Source: Xylophilus ampelinus (lineage in GTDB: Bacteria; Pseudomonadota; Gammaproteobacteria; Burkholderiales; Burkholderiaceae_C). From it: DNA of 64,000 nt. Made by a program: the position numbers and the translations under genes. The stretch's first letter is position 1. Each line of letters begins with the position of its first letter. Of the stretch, positions 33,578-42,011 are shown one piece after another. The notes under the pieces were generated by a model. The model had not been told where the DNA came from, made no database searches, and worked only from the letters and a program-made list of their open reading frames with translations. The DNA lies in assembly GCF_901875635.1 (NCBI RefSeq), contig NZ_CABFMN010000150.1:66666-130665 (forward strand). The letters run 5' to 3'.

Positions 33578-34222
33578 TCAGCGCATCACGTAGCCGAGCA
33601 CCAGTTCGGTCATGTGCGAAAGGCGCTGCGCCATCGCCTTTGGCGCGCGCAAGTCACGGCCGAAGATGGCCGACAGGGTGGGGTTGTTGGAGAGGTAGAA
33701 ATAGCACAGCGACGCGATCGAGATGTAGAGCTGGATCGGGTCGATGCCGGCATGGAAGAGGTGTTCGCGCCGGCCGCGCTCGAGGATGCCGTCGAGCAGT
33801 TGCACCAGCGGCGAATTCATCTCCTGGATGCGGTCGGAGCGCTTCAGGTGGACCGCCTTGTGCAGGTTCTCGCTGTTGAGCAGCGTGATGAACTCGGGAT
33901 GCTCCAGGTAGTAGTGCCAGGTGAAGGAGATCAGCTGGCGGATGGCCTCGACCGGCTCCACCTCGTCGAGGTGCAGCCGCTGCTCGGCCTCGCGGATGTC
34001 GGCGTAGGTGCGCTCGAGCACCGCGAGGAAGAGGTCGTCCTTGCTGCCGAAGTAGTAGTAGATGAGGCGCTTGTTGACGTCCGCGCGCTCGGCGATGCGG
34101 TCGACCCGCGCGCCGGCCAGGCCGTGGTTCGCGAACTCATCGCGCGCGGCAAGCAGGATTGCCGCCTGCGAACGGTCGGCGTCGCGCAGGCGGGTTTCGA
34201 CGACGGGGGCGGCGGCTGACAT
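33578..34222 (-). CDS. TetR-family transcriptional regulator
   Basis: 214 residues. The N-terminal HTH is clear: AAILLAARDEFANHGLAGARVDRIAERADVNKRLIYYYFGSKDDLFLAVLE (residues about 18-68). A helical ligand-binding domain follows. It is divergent from the ThDP enzyme at 34314 and its own promoter contains a palindrome that recurs at the promoter of the Bug/PhyH/ABC operon. It therefore probably represses itself, that operon and perhaps the ThDP gene until an inducer binds (inference). Confidence 0.92.
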   Translation of the reverse strand: MSAAAPVVETRLRDADRSQAAILLAARDEFANHGLAGARVDRIAERADVNKRLIYYYFGSKDDLFLAVLERTYADIREAEQRLHLDEVEPVEAIRQLISFTWHYYLEHPEFITLLNSENLHKAVHLKRSDRIQEMNSPLVQLLDGILERGRREHLFHAGIDPIQLYISIASLCYFYLSNNPTLSAIFGRDLRAPKAMAQRLSHMTELVLGYVMR

Positions 34223-34233
34223 GGGCGGGCTTC

Positions 34234-34267
34234 AATTCACTATATGGTTAATTCTTGTGGGCCGCAA
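34234..34267 (-). promoter_or_regulatory. tetR promoter with embedded operator, shared with divergent ThDP gene
   Basis: The palindrome AATTCACTATATGGTTAATT spans 34234-34253. Read on the minus strand, TTGCGG (34262-34267), 17 bp, TATAGT (34239-34244) is the tetR promoter and its -10 sits inside the palindrome. On the plus strand a possible promoter for the ThDP gene is TTGTGG (34255-34260), 18 bp, GATAAT (34279-34284), immediately beside the palindrome. The arrangement is classical TetR autoregulation. Confidence 0.75.
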
Positions 34268-34313
34268 TCGGCACTGCCGATAATCGCCGAACTCTGCAGC
34301 ACCACTTTCTCCA

Positions 34314-36005
34314 ATGAGCACCCAGATCGCCGGACACCTTCTCGTCGAATGCCTCATCGCCCAGGGCGTGACCCATGTGTTCGGCGTGCCGGGCGAGAGC
34401 TACCTCGCGGCGCTGGACGGCTTCCACGACCATGCGGACGAGATCCGCTTCGTGATCTGCCGGCAGGAAGGCGGCGCTGCCTTCATGGCCGAGGCGCACG
34501 GCAAGCTGACCGGGAGGCCCGGCGTGTGCTTCGTCACCCGCGGGCCGGGCGCGACGAATGCCTCCATCGGGGTGCACACGGCGTTCCAGGACTCGACGCC
34601 GATGGTGCTGCTGGTGGGCGATGTCGGCAGCGACTTCCGGGACCGGGAGGCGTTTCAGGAAGTCGATTTCCAGAGTTTCTTCGGGCCGAGCACCAAGGGC
34701 TTCGCCAAGCGGGTGGAGCGCGTCGACGAGGCCAGCCGCCTGCCGGAGTACGTGGCGCGCGCCTTTGCCACCGCGATGAACGGGCGCCCCGGCCCGGTGG
34801 TGCTCGTGCTGCCCGAGGACATGCTGCGCAGCGTCGTGAACGCGAAGCCGCTGCCGCGCGTCGAGCCGGCGCTGGCCTGGGCCGACCCCGGCGGGCTGCG
34901 CGAATTGCGCCAACTGCTGCTGGCGGCCCGCCGGCCCTTCGTGATCGCCGGCGGCGGCGGCTGGACGCCGCAGGCGGCCCAGGCGCTGCAACGCTTCGCG
35001 GAGAACTGGCAGTTGCCCGTGGGCAATGCCTTCCGCTTCCAGGACACCTTCGACAACCACCATCCGCTGTATGCGGGCGACGTGGGCATCGGCATCAACC
35101 CGAGGCTTGCCACCCGGGTGCGCGAAGCCGACCTGGTGATCGCGATCGGGCCGCGCCTGGGCGAGATGACCACCGGCGGCTATGCCCTGCTGGAGGCGCC
35201 GCGTCCTGCGCAGAAGCTGGTGCACTTCCATGCCAGTGCCGAGGAACTGCATCGCGTGTACCAGGCCGATCTGGTGTTCAACACGACGATGAACGCCGCG
35301 GCGAGGGCCCTGGAGGTGCTCACGGCGCCGCCCGAGCTGCCCTGGAGCGACTGGGCGCAGGCCGTGCATGCCGACTACGAAGCCAACCTCGTGCCGCAAG
35401 AATTGCCCGGGCCCATCGACATGCCGGCCATCGTGCAGTGCCTGCAGAAGCACTTGCCGGCCGATGCGGTGCTGACCAATGGCGCCGGCAATTTCGCGAG
35501 TTGGGTGCACCGATTCTTCCGCCACCACGGGCTTGCCAAGGGCTTCAAGACGCAACTGGCGCCCACCAGCGGCGCGATGGGCTACGGTGTGCCGGCGGGC
35601 ATTGCCGCCAGCATCGCAACCGGGCGCGTGGCCTTCACGATCGCTGGCGACGGCGACTTCCTGATGAACGGCCAGGAGCTTGCAACGGCCGTGCAGCATG
35701 GCGGCAAGAGCATCGTCGTGCTGCTCAACAACGGCATGTACGGCACGATCCGCATGCACCAGGAGCGCGAGTACCCCGTGCGCGTCAGCGGCACGGCGCT
35801 GCACAACCCCGACTTCTGCGCGCTGGCCCGTGCCTATGGCTATGCGGCCGAGCGCGTGACGGAGACGGCCGGCTTCGAGGCGGCGCTGCTGCGGGCCCTG
35901 GCGCACGACGGCGGCACGCTGATCGAGATTCCGCTGGATCCGGAGGTCATCACGACACGCGGGACGCTGAGCTCCATCACGCAGGCGGCCCTGGACAAGC
36001 GCTGA
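34314..36005 (+). CDS. Thiamine-diphosphate-dependent enzyme (acetolactate synthase-like)
   Basis: 563 residues with the three-domain ThDP fold. The N-terminal PYR domain has the catalytic glutamate in FVICRQEGGAAFMAEAHGKL; the central domain is about 190-330; the PP domain has the GDG...NN motif in TIAGDGDFLMNGQELAT and VLLNNGMYGTIRMHQE. Close relatives are acetolactate synthase large-subunit-like proteins without a regulatory subunit. The reaction could be C-C lyase or ligase chemistry on a 2-keto acid. It has no Shine-Dalgarno. It is divergent from tetR and probably in the same regulon. Confidence 0.87.
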   Translation: MSTQIAGHLLVECLIAQGVTHVFGVPGESYLAALDGFHDHADEIRFVICRQEGGAAFMAEAHGKLTGRPGVCFVTRGPGATNASIGVHTAFQDSTPMVLLVGDVGSDFRDREAFQEVDFQSFFGPSTKGFAKRVERVDEASRLPEYVARAFATAMNGRPGPVVLVLPEDMLRSVVNAKPLPRVEPALAWADPGGLRELRQLLLAARRPFVIAGGGGWTPQAAQALQRFAENWQLPVGNAFRFQDTFDNHHPLYAGDVGIGINPRLATRVREADLVIAIGPRLGEMTTGGYALLEAPRPAQKLVHFHASAEELHRVYQADLVFNTTMNAAARALEVLTAPPELPWSDWAQAVHADYEANLVPQELPGPIDMPAIVQCLQKHLPADAVLTNGAGNFASWVHRFFRHHGLAKGFKTQLAPTSGAMGYGVPAGIAASIATGRVAFTIAGDGDFLMNGQELATAVQHGGKSIVVLLNNGMYGTIRMHQEREYPVRVSGTALHNPDFCALARAYGYAAERVTETAGFEAALLRALAHDGGTLIEIPLDPEVITTRGTLSSITQAALDKR

Positions 36006-36039
36006 GCGCAACGTCCGGCGCCATCGCGCAGGGGCAAAG

Positions 36040-36065
36040 AAAAAGCCGGCTTGCGCCGGCTTTTT
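36040..36065. terminator. Bidirectional rho-independent terminator
   Basis: AAAAAGCCGGC (36040-36050), loop TTGC, GCCGGCTTTTT (36055-36065). The A-run on one side and T-run on the other let it end both the rightward ThDP gene and the leftward SWIB gene. Confidence 0.92.
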
Positions 36066-36083
36066 CCATGGGGCTGTGCCGTC

Positions 36084-36521
36084 TTACTTGACGTGCTTGC
36101 CGATCAGCGAGGCCAGCTCGAACATCGAGACCTGCGCCTTGCCGAAGATTTCCTTCAGCTTGGCATCGGCGTTGATGTTGCGCTTGTTCGCCTTGTCCTG
36201 CAGGCCGTTCTTCTTGATGTAGTCCCACAGCTTGGACACGATGGCGGTGCGTGGCAGCGGGGTCGAGCCCACCACGGCGGCCAACGCGGGGCTGGGGGTC
36301 AGGGCCTTCATGAAGGCGGCGTTGGGCGTGCGCTTCTTGGCGGGGGCCTTCTTTGCAGCAGCCTTCTTCGCGGGAGCAGCCTTCTTCGCCGGTGCGGCCT
36401 TCTTCGCAGGAGCAGCCTTCTTGGCCGGTGCGGCCTTCTTCGCGGGTGCTGCAGCCTTCTTGGCCGGAGCCGCCTTCTTCGCCGGCGCTTTCTTCGCCGG
36501 TGCTTTCTTTGCAGTTGCCAT
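36084..36521 (-). CDS. SWIB/MDM2-domain protein with lysine/alanine-rich histone-H1-like tail
   Basis: 145 residues from the ATG at 36521 (AAGGAA Shine-Dalgarno). Residues 1-62 are an array of AKKAP/AKKAA repeats, highly basic and low in complexity. Residues 63-145 form a SWIB domain: NAAFMKALTPSPALAAVVGSTPLPRTAIVSKLWDYIKKNGLQD, ending VSMFELASLIGKHVK. The tail resembles histone H1 and the HctA/AlgP-type proteins and should bind DNA. SWIB domains are eukaryotic chromatin domains found also in chlamydiae and some Betaproteobacteria. Role: probably a nucleoid-associated protein (inference). Confidence 0.9.
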   Translation of the reverse strand: MATAKKAPAKKAPAKKAAPAKKAAAPAKKAAPAKKAAPAKKAAPAKKAAPAKKAAAKKAPAKKRTPNAAFMKALTPSPALAAVVGSTPLPRTAIVSKLWDYIKKNGLQDKANKRNINADAKLKEIFGKAQVSMFELASLIGKHVK

Positions 36522-36705
36522 GGTTGATTTCCTTGTGATTTCGATAGAACGTTCTACCAATGAGAAACAGCGTCTCCACTGGCATTGCGGATGCTAAAGG
36601 AGAAAAAACGCGTTTCCAAGGGAGAAAGCGAATTTTTCATTGGGAGCTGTTGTTTTTTTCGAGGGGTGTTTTCCCTCTGAAAACGACCTCTGGCGGAGCT
36701 CTTCT

Positions 36706-37641
36706 TCAAGCCGGCGGCACCGGCAATGCGCGACGCGATGGCCAGGTGGCGAGCACGACCCCCAGCAAGGCGATCCCGAAGGCTGCGACCTGCGTGGCGG
36801 ACAGGGGCTCGCCGAGGACGAGCACGCCGACCATTGCGGCGCTCACCGGCAGCATCACGGTGAACACACCGGCCTGCGCGGCCGGCACGCTGCGCAGGCC
36901 CGTCATCCACAGCCACACGGTCCAGATGCTCGCCGCCAGGGCGTAGAGCACCAGCAGCAGCCACAGGCCCGTGGAGACGCTGCCGAAATCGAAGCGCAGG
37001 GCAAGCCATACGCCGAAGGGTGTCGACAGCGCGAAGCCCCAGAGGTTGATGAGCGAGGAGATCCGCTTGGGGCCGAGTCGCCCGGTCAACGACTTGCCGA
37101 TGACGGCGTAGGCGGCCTCGCACAGCACCGCGCAGAAGACCAGCAGGTTGCCCAGCCAGGGCGCCGATGTCCCGGCCGCGCCACTGCCGCCGGCGCCGTG
37201 GTGCGGCGTGAGCGCGAGCAGTCCGATGCCCAGCGCGGCGCAGCCGATGGCTGCGGCAATGCGGCGCGTGATGCGCTCGCGCAGGAACAGCCAGCTTGCG
37301 ATGGCCACGACCGCGGGGATGGACGCCATGATCACCCCGGCGGAGACCGCGCTGGTCAGGCTCACGCCGAAGAGCATGCAGATCGAGAACAGGAAGTTGC
37401 CGAGGAAGGATTCGAGGAAGACCAGGCCGCGGGTTCTGCGCGTCATCGGGGGCTCGTCTGCAGGGCGCCGCAGCCAGTGCGGCATGGCGAGGGCTGCGAT
37501 GCCGAAGCGCAGCCAGGCCAGCAGCAGGACCGGAAAGGCCGCCGCGAGCGGCTTGGACAGGGCGACGTAGCTGCCCACGAGCGACATGCTCAGCGCGAGG
37601 CAGCCGTAGGCGAGGAGGCGGGGTGGGGCGGCGGAGGTCAA
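36706..37641 (-). CDS. EamA/RhaT-family drug/metabolite exporter
   Basis: 311 residues, ten hydrophobic segments in two EamA repeats: YGCLALSMSLVGSYVALSKPLAAAFPVLLLAWLRF and LESFLGNFLFSICMLFGVSLTSAVSAGVIMASIPAV in the first, LLVFCAVLCEAAYAVIGKSLTGRLG and VFTVMLPVSAAMVGVLVLGE in the second. It is a probable inner-membrane exporter of amino acids or metabolites; the substrate is unknown. It is a different protein from the exporter at 23046. Divergent from the gamma-glutamylcyclotransferase gene by 38 bp. Confidence 0.9.
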   Translation of the reverse strand: MTSAAPPRLLAYGCLALSMSLVGSYVALSKPLAAAFPVLLLAWLRFGIAALAMPHWLRRPADEPPMTRRTRGLVFLESFLGNFLFSICMLFGVSLTSAVSAGVIMASIPAVVAIASWLFLRERITRRIAAAIGCAALGIGLLALTPHHGAGGSGAAGTSAPWLGNLLVFCAVLCEAAYAVIGKSLTGRLGPKRISSLINLWGFALSTPFGVWLALRFDFGSVSTGLWLLLVLYALAASIWTVWLWMTGLRSVPAAQAGVFTVMLPVSAAMVGVLVLGEPLSATQVAAFGIALLGVVLATWPSRRALPVPPA

Positions 37642-37679
37642 TAGACTGCGGGCATTTGGAACGACACAGGCGCCGGATC

Positions 37680-38093
37680 ATGCCCGACCCAGAACCTTCG
37701 ACTGCGCGTCACGTCTTCGTCTACGGCACCCTGCGTGCGGGCGGCAGCAACGACATCCGGCGTTTCCGGCCCGTGCCGCAGTGGGTCGGGCAGGGGGCCG
37801 TCAACGGCACTCTCTACGACCTGGGCGCGTATCCGGGCATGGCGCTCGGGGGCGAGGGGTGGGTGGTCGGCGAGGTCTACATCGTCTGCGCCAAGGTCGA
37901 GGCGGCGCTCGACCGCCTGGAGGAGGTGCGCGACGACGACACCGGGGAATACCGGCGGCGCATGGTGCGCGTGCCTGTCGCGGGCGTGGGGGACGTGGAT
38001 TGCCTGGTCTACGAGATCCACCCCGCGCGGGTGCGCGGGGCCGCAGTGATCCGCGGCGGAGACTGGATGGACCATCGGCCGCCGCGCGCATGA
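37680..38093 (+). CDS. Gamma-glutamylcyclotransferase/AIG2-like family protein
   Basis: 137 residues. HVFVYGTLRAGGSN is the signature YGTLR-x-G loop that binds the gamma-glutamyl group; the catalytic glutamate is in LDRLEEVRDDDTGEYRRRM. The fold is the small beta-barrel of the AIG2/GGCT family, which releases 5-oxoproline from gamma-glutamyl amines or peptides. It stands alone between an exporter and isocitrate lyase. It could be connected to the gamma-glutamyl chemistry at the left end of the window, but nothing shows this. Confidence 0.88.
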   Translation: MPDPEPSTARHVFVYGTLRAGGSNDIRRFRPVPQWVGQGAVNGTLYDLGAYPGMALGGEGWVVGEVYIVCAKVEAALDRLEEVRDDDTGEYRRRMVRVPVAGVGDVDCLVYEIHPARVRGAAVIRGGDWMDHRPPRA

Positions 38094-38171
38094 GCACGTT
38101 GCCCGCCCGTCTTTCATCCAAGGGAAATGCTTTTCTTATGGTGGGAAATGAGCGTGTTGCGCCGCCGCATA

Positions 38172-38267
38172 TTTTCTCAATGTAAGAAATGCAATCCCGT
38201 ATTGAGAAAATTGATCACTAAGTGATTGATTTGAAAAGGATAAAATTATGTCTTATATAAGACATAA
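38172..38267 (+). promoter_or_regulatory. Isocitrate lyase promoter region with nested palindromes
   Basis: This AT-rich island in a GC-rich genome carries three dyads: TTTTCTCAAT (38172-38181) facing ATTGAGAAAA (38201-38210); ATCACT-A-AGTGAT (38214-38226); and a perfect 22-bp palindrome at 38246-38267 whose core is TGTCTTATATAAGACA. A promoter fits TTGAAA (38231-38236), 17 bp, TATATA (38254-38259), putting the -10 at the centre of the 22-bp palindrome. A repressor bound there would exclude RNA polymerase. The family of that repressor is not identifiable here. 38094-38171 holds no gene. Confidence 0.75.
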
Positions 38268-38346
38268 GAGTCGAGGCCTGAGCTACAGTCGACGCAACGG
38301 TTTCACGCCGCCCTCCGTTTTTTCAATCACCGCACCTGGAGTGAAC

Positions 38347-39678
38347 ATGCCTCAGACCATCACCGAACAACTCAGCCGTGAACAGCAGATCGCCGCCCTC
38401 GAGAAGGACTGGGCGACCAACCCCCGCTGGAAGGGCGTCAAGCGCGGCTACAGCGCCGCCGACGTCGTGCGCCTGCGCGGCTCGCTGCCGATCGAGCACA
38501 CGCTGGCCAAGCGCGGTGCCGAGAAACTGTGGGAGAAGATCAACGGCGGTGCCAAGAAGGGTTACGTCAACGCCTTCGGCGCCATCACCGCGGGTCAAGC
38601 CATGCAGCAGGCCAAGGCCGGCCTGGAAGCCGTGTACCTGTCGGGCTGGCAGGTGGCTGCCGACGGAAACACCTCCGAAACCATGTACCCCGACCAGTCG
38701 CTGTATGCGTACGACTCGGTGCCGACCATGGTCCGCCGCATCAACAACACCTTCAAGCGCGCCGACGAGATCCAGTGGTCGCGTGGCGTGAATCCCGGCG
38801 ACAAGGAATTCGTCGACTACTTCCTGCCGATCGTGGCGGATGCCGAGGCGGGCTTCGGCGGCGTCCTGAACGCCTTCGAGCTGATGAAGAACATGATTGC
38901 CTCGGGCGCTGCCGGGGTGCACTTCGAGGACCAGCTCGCAGCCGTGAAGAAGTGCGGCCACATGGGCGGCAAGGTGCTCGTGCCGACGCAGGAAGCTTGC
39001 GAGAAGCTGATCTCCGCGCGCTTCGCGGCCGACGTGATGGGCGTCTCGACCATCGTGCTGGCCCGCACCGACGCTGAAGCGGCCAACCTGATCACCTCCG
39101 ACCACGATGCGAACGACAAGCCCTTCCTGACGGGCGAGCGCACGCAGGAAGGCTTCTACCGCGTGAAGAACGGCCTGGAGCAGGCCATCAGCCGCGGCGT
39201 TGCCTACGCGCCCTACGCCGACCTCGTGTGGTGCGAGACCGGCACGCCCGACCTCGGCTTCGCCCGTGAGTTCGCGCAGGCCGTGCACGCCGCGTCGCCC
39301 GGCAAGCTGCTGTCGTACAACTGCTCGCCGTCGTTCAACTGGAGGAAGAACCTGGACGACAAGACCATCGCCCGCTTCCAGGAAGAGCTCTCGGCACTGG
39401 GCTACAAGTACCAGTTCATCACGCTGGCCGGCATCCACGTCAACTGGTACAACACCTTCAAGTTCGCCCATGCCTATGCGAACGGCGAAGGCATGAAGCA
39501 CTACGTCGAGATGGTGCAGGAACCCGAGTTCGCTGCCCGCGAGCAGGGTTACACCTTCGTGTCGCACCAGCAGGAAGTCGGCGCGGGCTACTTCGACGAC
39601 GTGACCACCGTGATCCAGGGCGGGTCGTCGAGCGTGAAGGCGCTGACCGGCTCGACCGAGGAAGAGCAGTTCCACTGA
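38347..39678 (+). CDS. aceA: Isocitrate lyase
   Basis: 443 residues from ATG 38347 (GGAG seven bases upstream); a longer in-frame start at 38248 begins inside the palindrome and is rejected. The catalytic cysteine loop is [17 protein letters not shown], the substrate-binding [12 protein letters not shown] follows, and [10 protein letters not shown] is metal-binding. It cleaves isocitrate to glyoxylate and succinate, the first glyoxylate-shunt step, needed for growth on acetate and on fatty acids or PHB stores. No malate synthase gene is adjacent. Expression is likely controlled through the palindromic promoter. Confidence 0.97.
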   Translation: MPQTITEQLSREQQIAALEKDWATNPRWKGVKRGYSAADVVRLRGSLPIEHTLAKRGAEKLWEKINGGAKKGYVNAFGAITAGQAMQQAKAGLEAVYLSGWQVAADGNTSETMYPDQSLYAYDSVPTMVRRINNTFKRADEIQWSRGVNPGDKEFVDYFLPIVADAEAGFGGVLNAFELMKNMIASGAAGVHFEDQLAAVKKCGHMGGKVLVPTQEACEKLISARFAADVMGVSTIVLARTDAEAANLITSDHDANDKPFLTGERTQEGFYRVKNGLEQAISRGVAYAPYADLVWCETGTPDLGFAREFAQAVHAASPGKLLSYNCSPSFNWRKNLDDKTIARFQEELSALGYKYQFITLAGIHVNWYNTFKFAHAYANGEGMKHYVEMVQEPEFAAREQGYTFVSHQQEVGAGYFDDVTTVIQGGSSSVKALTGSTEEEQFH

Positions 39679-39712
39679 GCCACGCGGCCGGCGGTCCGGC
39701 CTGTGACCAGAG

Positions 39713-39737
39713 AGCCCGGCCCCGGCCGGGCTTTTTC
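39713..39737 (+). terminator. Rho-independent terminator of aceA
   Basis: AGCCCGGCC (39713-39721), loop CC, GGCCGGGCT (39724-39732) followed by TTTTT. Confidence 0.9.
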
Positions 39738-39785
39738 GTGTTCCAGCCGCTGTCACCGAGCCTGCGACGCACCGAGGGTGCGCGT

Positions 39786-39791
39786 TAGAAT
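39786..39791 (+). promoter_or_regulatory. Candidate -10 box of the thrS-infC-rpmI-rplT-pheST operon leader
   Basis: TAGAAT is preceded at 17 bp by a weak -35 (TGCGAC, 39763-39768). Transcription would begin near 39798 and cover the threonine-rich leader ORF and the attenuator before thrS. The gap 39679-39995 (317 bp) thus contains the aceA terminator, this promoter, the leader peptide and the attenuator. Confidence 0.5.
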
Positions 39792-39843
39792 CGAAGGCTC
39801 CGACCGTCATCCCACCAACAAGGGCGAGAAAGGCACTCTGGTT

Positions 39844-39906
39844 ATGACACCGCGAACTACCGGCACCGCATCGAGCGGCCTCTTTCCGAAGGGAATGGGC
39901 CGGTAG
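39844..39906 (+). CDS. Threonine-rich leader peptide of thrS (proposed)
   Basis: A 20-codon frame, ATG to [23 protein letters not shown]. Four of the first eight residues are threonine (codons ACA 39847, ACT 39856, ACC 39859, ACC 39865). An AGAAAGG Shine-Dalgarno lies ten bases upstream. It ends 41 bases before a rho-independent terminator (39948-39968) that precedes thrS, the layout of an amino-acid attenuator. Scarce charged tRNA-Thr would stall the ribosome on these codons and favour antitermination. This is inference from sequence only; the peptide itself need have no function. Confidence 0.65.
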   Translation: MTPRTTGTASSGLFPKGMGR

Positions 39907-39973
39907 CCCGCGCACGCTGGTTGGCACCAGCTCATGAACCACAGCTAAGCGCGGCTCCCGGCCGCGCTTTTTG
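39897..39973 (+). terminator. Attenuator before thrS: competing hairpins and rho-independent terminator
   Basis: Terminator: AGCGCGGC (39948-39955), loop TCCCG, GCCGCGCT (39961-39968), then TTTTTGTTTTT. Antiterminator: CCGCGC (39908-39913), just after the leader stop codon, can pair with GCGCGG of the terminator's left arm (39949-39954). GGGC (39897-39900) in the leader ORF can pair with GCCC (39906-39909) and so sequester that antiterminator arm. A separate GCTGGT/ACCAGC hairpin is at 39916-39931. The three mutually exclusive pairings match trp-type attenuation. Confidence 0.65.
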
Positions 39974-39995
39974 TTTTTCCGAACCAGGTTTTCAC

Positions 39996-41903
39996 ATGAT
40001 CCAGATCACGCTTCCCGACAACTCGCGCCGCGAGTTCCCAGGCCCCGTCACGGTCGCCGACGTGGCCCAGTCCATCGGGCCCGGGCTCGCCAAGATGACG
40101 GTCGCCGGCAAGGTGGACGGCCGGCTCGTCGATGCCAGCGACATCATCGACCACGATGCCAGGCTCCAGATCATCACGCCCAAGGACGACGAGGGCCTGG
40201 AGATCATCCGCCACTCCACGGCCCACTTGGTCGGGCATGCGGTGAAGCAGCTCTATCCCACGGCCAAGATGGTGATCGGCCCGGTGATCGACGAGGGCTT
40301 CTACTACGACATCGCCTACGAGCGGCCCTTCACGCCCGAGGACATGGCGGGCATCGAGCAGCGCATGAAGGAACTCATCGCGCAGGATTACGACGTCATC
40401 AAGAAGGTGACGCCGCGGGCCGAGGTGATCGAAGTCTTCAAGGCGCGCGGGGAAGACTACAAGCTGCGTCTGGTGGAGGACATGCCCGACGAGCAGGCGA
40501 TGGGCCTGTACTACCACCAGGAATACGTCGACATGTGCCGTGGCCCGCACGTGCCGAACACGCGCTTCCTGAAGGTGTTCAAGCTCACGAAGCTGGCAGG
40601 CGCCTATTGGCGCGGCGATGCCAAGAACGAGCAGCTGCAGCGGATCTACGGCACGGCCTGGGCCGACAAGAAGCAGCTGGACGCGTACATCCAGCGCATC
40701 GAGGAGGCCGAAAAGCGCGACCACCGCAGGCTGGGCAAGGAACTGGACCTGTACCACATCGACGAAGTGGCGCCGGGCCTGGTGTTCTGGCACCCCAAGG
40801 GCTGGGCGCTGTGGCAGGCGGTGGAGCAGTACATGCGGCAGGTGTACCGCGACACGGGCTACCAGGAAGTGAAGGGGCCGCAGATCCTGGACAAGAGCCT
40901 GTGGGAGAAGACGGGCCACTGGCAGAACTACCGCGAGAACATGTTCACGACGGAGTCGGAGAAGCGCGACTACGCGCTCAAGCCGATGAACTGCCCGGGC
41001 CACGTGATCATCTTCAAGAATGACTTGCGCAGCTACCGCGACCTGCCGATCCGCTACGGCGAATTCGGCCAGTGCCACCGCAACGAGCCCAGCGGCGCGC
41101 TGCACGGGATCATGCGCGTGCGGGGCTTCACGCAGGACGACGGCCACATCTTCTGCACGGAGGACCAGATCCTCGACGAATGCGTGGCGTACACAGCCCA
41201 GTTGCAGAAGGTGTACGCGGACTTCGGCTTCACGGACATCCTCTACAAGGTCGCGACGCGGCCGGACAACCGCGTCGGTTCCGACGAACTGTGGGACAAG
41301 GCGGAGCATGCGGTCATGGAGGCGCTGCGCCGTTCGGGCGTGGACTTCGTCATCGCGCCCGGCGACGGTGCCTTCTACGGCCCGAAGATCGAATACACGC
41401 TGCGCGACGCCATCGGCCGCCAGTGGCAGTGCGGCACGATGCAGGTCGACTTCAACACGGCGGAGCGCCTCGGGGCCGACTACGTGACGGAGTCGAGCGG
41501 CCGTGCGCACCCGGTGATGCTGCACCGCGCGATCGTCGGCAGCCTCGAGCGTTTCATCGGCATGCTGGTCGAGCACCATGCGGGCGCCTTGCCGGCCTGG
41601 CTGGCGCCGGTGCAGGTGGCGGTGCTCAATATCAGCGAAGGACAGGCCGACTACGCCGCGGAAGTGGCGAAAACGCTGCGGAATCAAGGGTTTAGGGTGG
41701 CGCTTGACCTGCACAACGAGAAGATCACGTATAAAATACGCAAGCATTCGTTGCAAAAGCTGCCTTACATCGTTGTCGTGGGCGACAAGGAAAAGGAAGC
41801 CGGCGCCGTCGCAGTGCGCGCCCGGGGCAATATCGACCTCGGTGCAATGTCGGTGGAAGCGTTCTCCCAAAAGATCGCCGACGACATCTCTCACAAGCGT
41901 TGA
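39996..41903 (+). CDS. thrS: Threonyl-tRNA synthetase
   Basis: 635 residues from ATG 39996, about the length of the E. coli enzyme; an in-frame extension to 39921 runs through the terminator and is rejected. It contains the TGS domain ([24 protein letters not shown], 1-63), the second editing domain with [11 protein letters not shown], the class II core with [41 protein letters not shown] (zinc Cys and substrate loop) and [13 protein letters not shown], and the anticodon-binding domain VAVLNISEG to the end. It charges tRNA-Thr. It leads the operon with infC and is preceded by a threonine-codon leader. Confidence 0.97.
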   Translation: MIQITLPDNSRREFPGPVTVADVAQSIGPGLAKMTVAGKVDGRLVDASDIIDHDARLQIITPKDDEGLEIIRHSTAHLVGHAVKQLYPTAKMVIGPVIDEGFYYDIAYERPFTPEDMAGIEQRMKELIAQDYDVIKKVTPRAEVIEVFKARGEDYKLRLVEDMPDEQAMGLYYHQEYVDMCRGPHVPNTRFLKVFKLTKLAGAYWRGDAKNEQLQRIYGTAWADKKQLDAYIQRIEEAEKRDHRRLGKELDLYHIDEVAPGLVFWHPKGWALWQAVEQYMRQVYRDTGYQEVKGPQILDKSLWEKTGHWQNYRENMFTTESEKRDYALKPMNCPGHVIIFKNDLRSYRDLPIRYGEFGQCHRNEPSGALHGIMRVRGFTQDDGHIFCTEDQILDECVAYTAQLQKVYADFGFTDILYKVATRPDNRVGSDELWDKAEHAVMEALRRSGVDFVIAPGDGAFYGPKIEYTLRDAIGRQWQCGTMQVDFNTAERLGADYVTESSGRAHPVMLHRAIVGSLERFIGMLVEHHAGALPAWLAPVQVAVLNISEGQADYAAEVAKTLRNQGFRVALDLHNEKITYKIRKHSLQKLPYIVVVGDKEKEAGAVAVRARGNIDLGAMSVEAFSQKIADDISHKR

Positions 41904-42011
41904 CCGGAGACGACCCGGGCCTCGGCCTGGGTTCCGAATCGCCGTTTGTGCGCGTGCCTGCTGCGGCATTCGCTACGTTTTTTGTAGCAAACAGACCAAA
42001 GGATCGAAGCC

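Noticed and set aside
36232..36597. Plus-strand frame with AGAAFFAGAAF repeats
   Set aside because: It is the reverse reading of the lysine/alanine-rich tail of the SWIB protein.
38248..38346. N-terminal extension of isocitrate lyase from an in-frame ATG
   Set aside because: The upstream ATG lies inside the promoter palindrome, after the likely -35 and before the transcription start. ATG 38347 has a proper Shine-Dalgarno and yields the family-typical N-terminus.
39921..39995. Upstream extension of thrS in frame
   Set aside because: It runs through the rho-independent terminator; the conserved TGS domain starts at MIQITLPD (39996).
41972..41988. GCTAC...GTAGC hairpin between thrS and infC as a terminator
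   Set aside because: The stem is only five A/T-G/C pairs with the T-run in the loop, and operon continuity requires read-through to infC.
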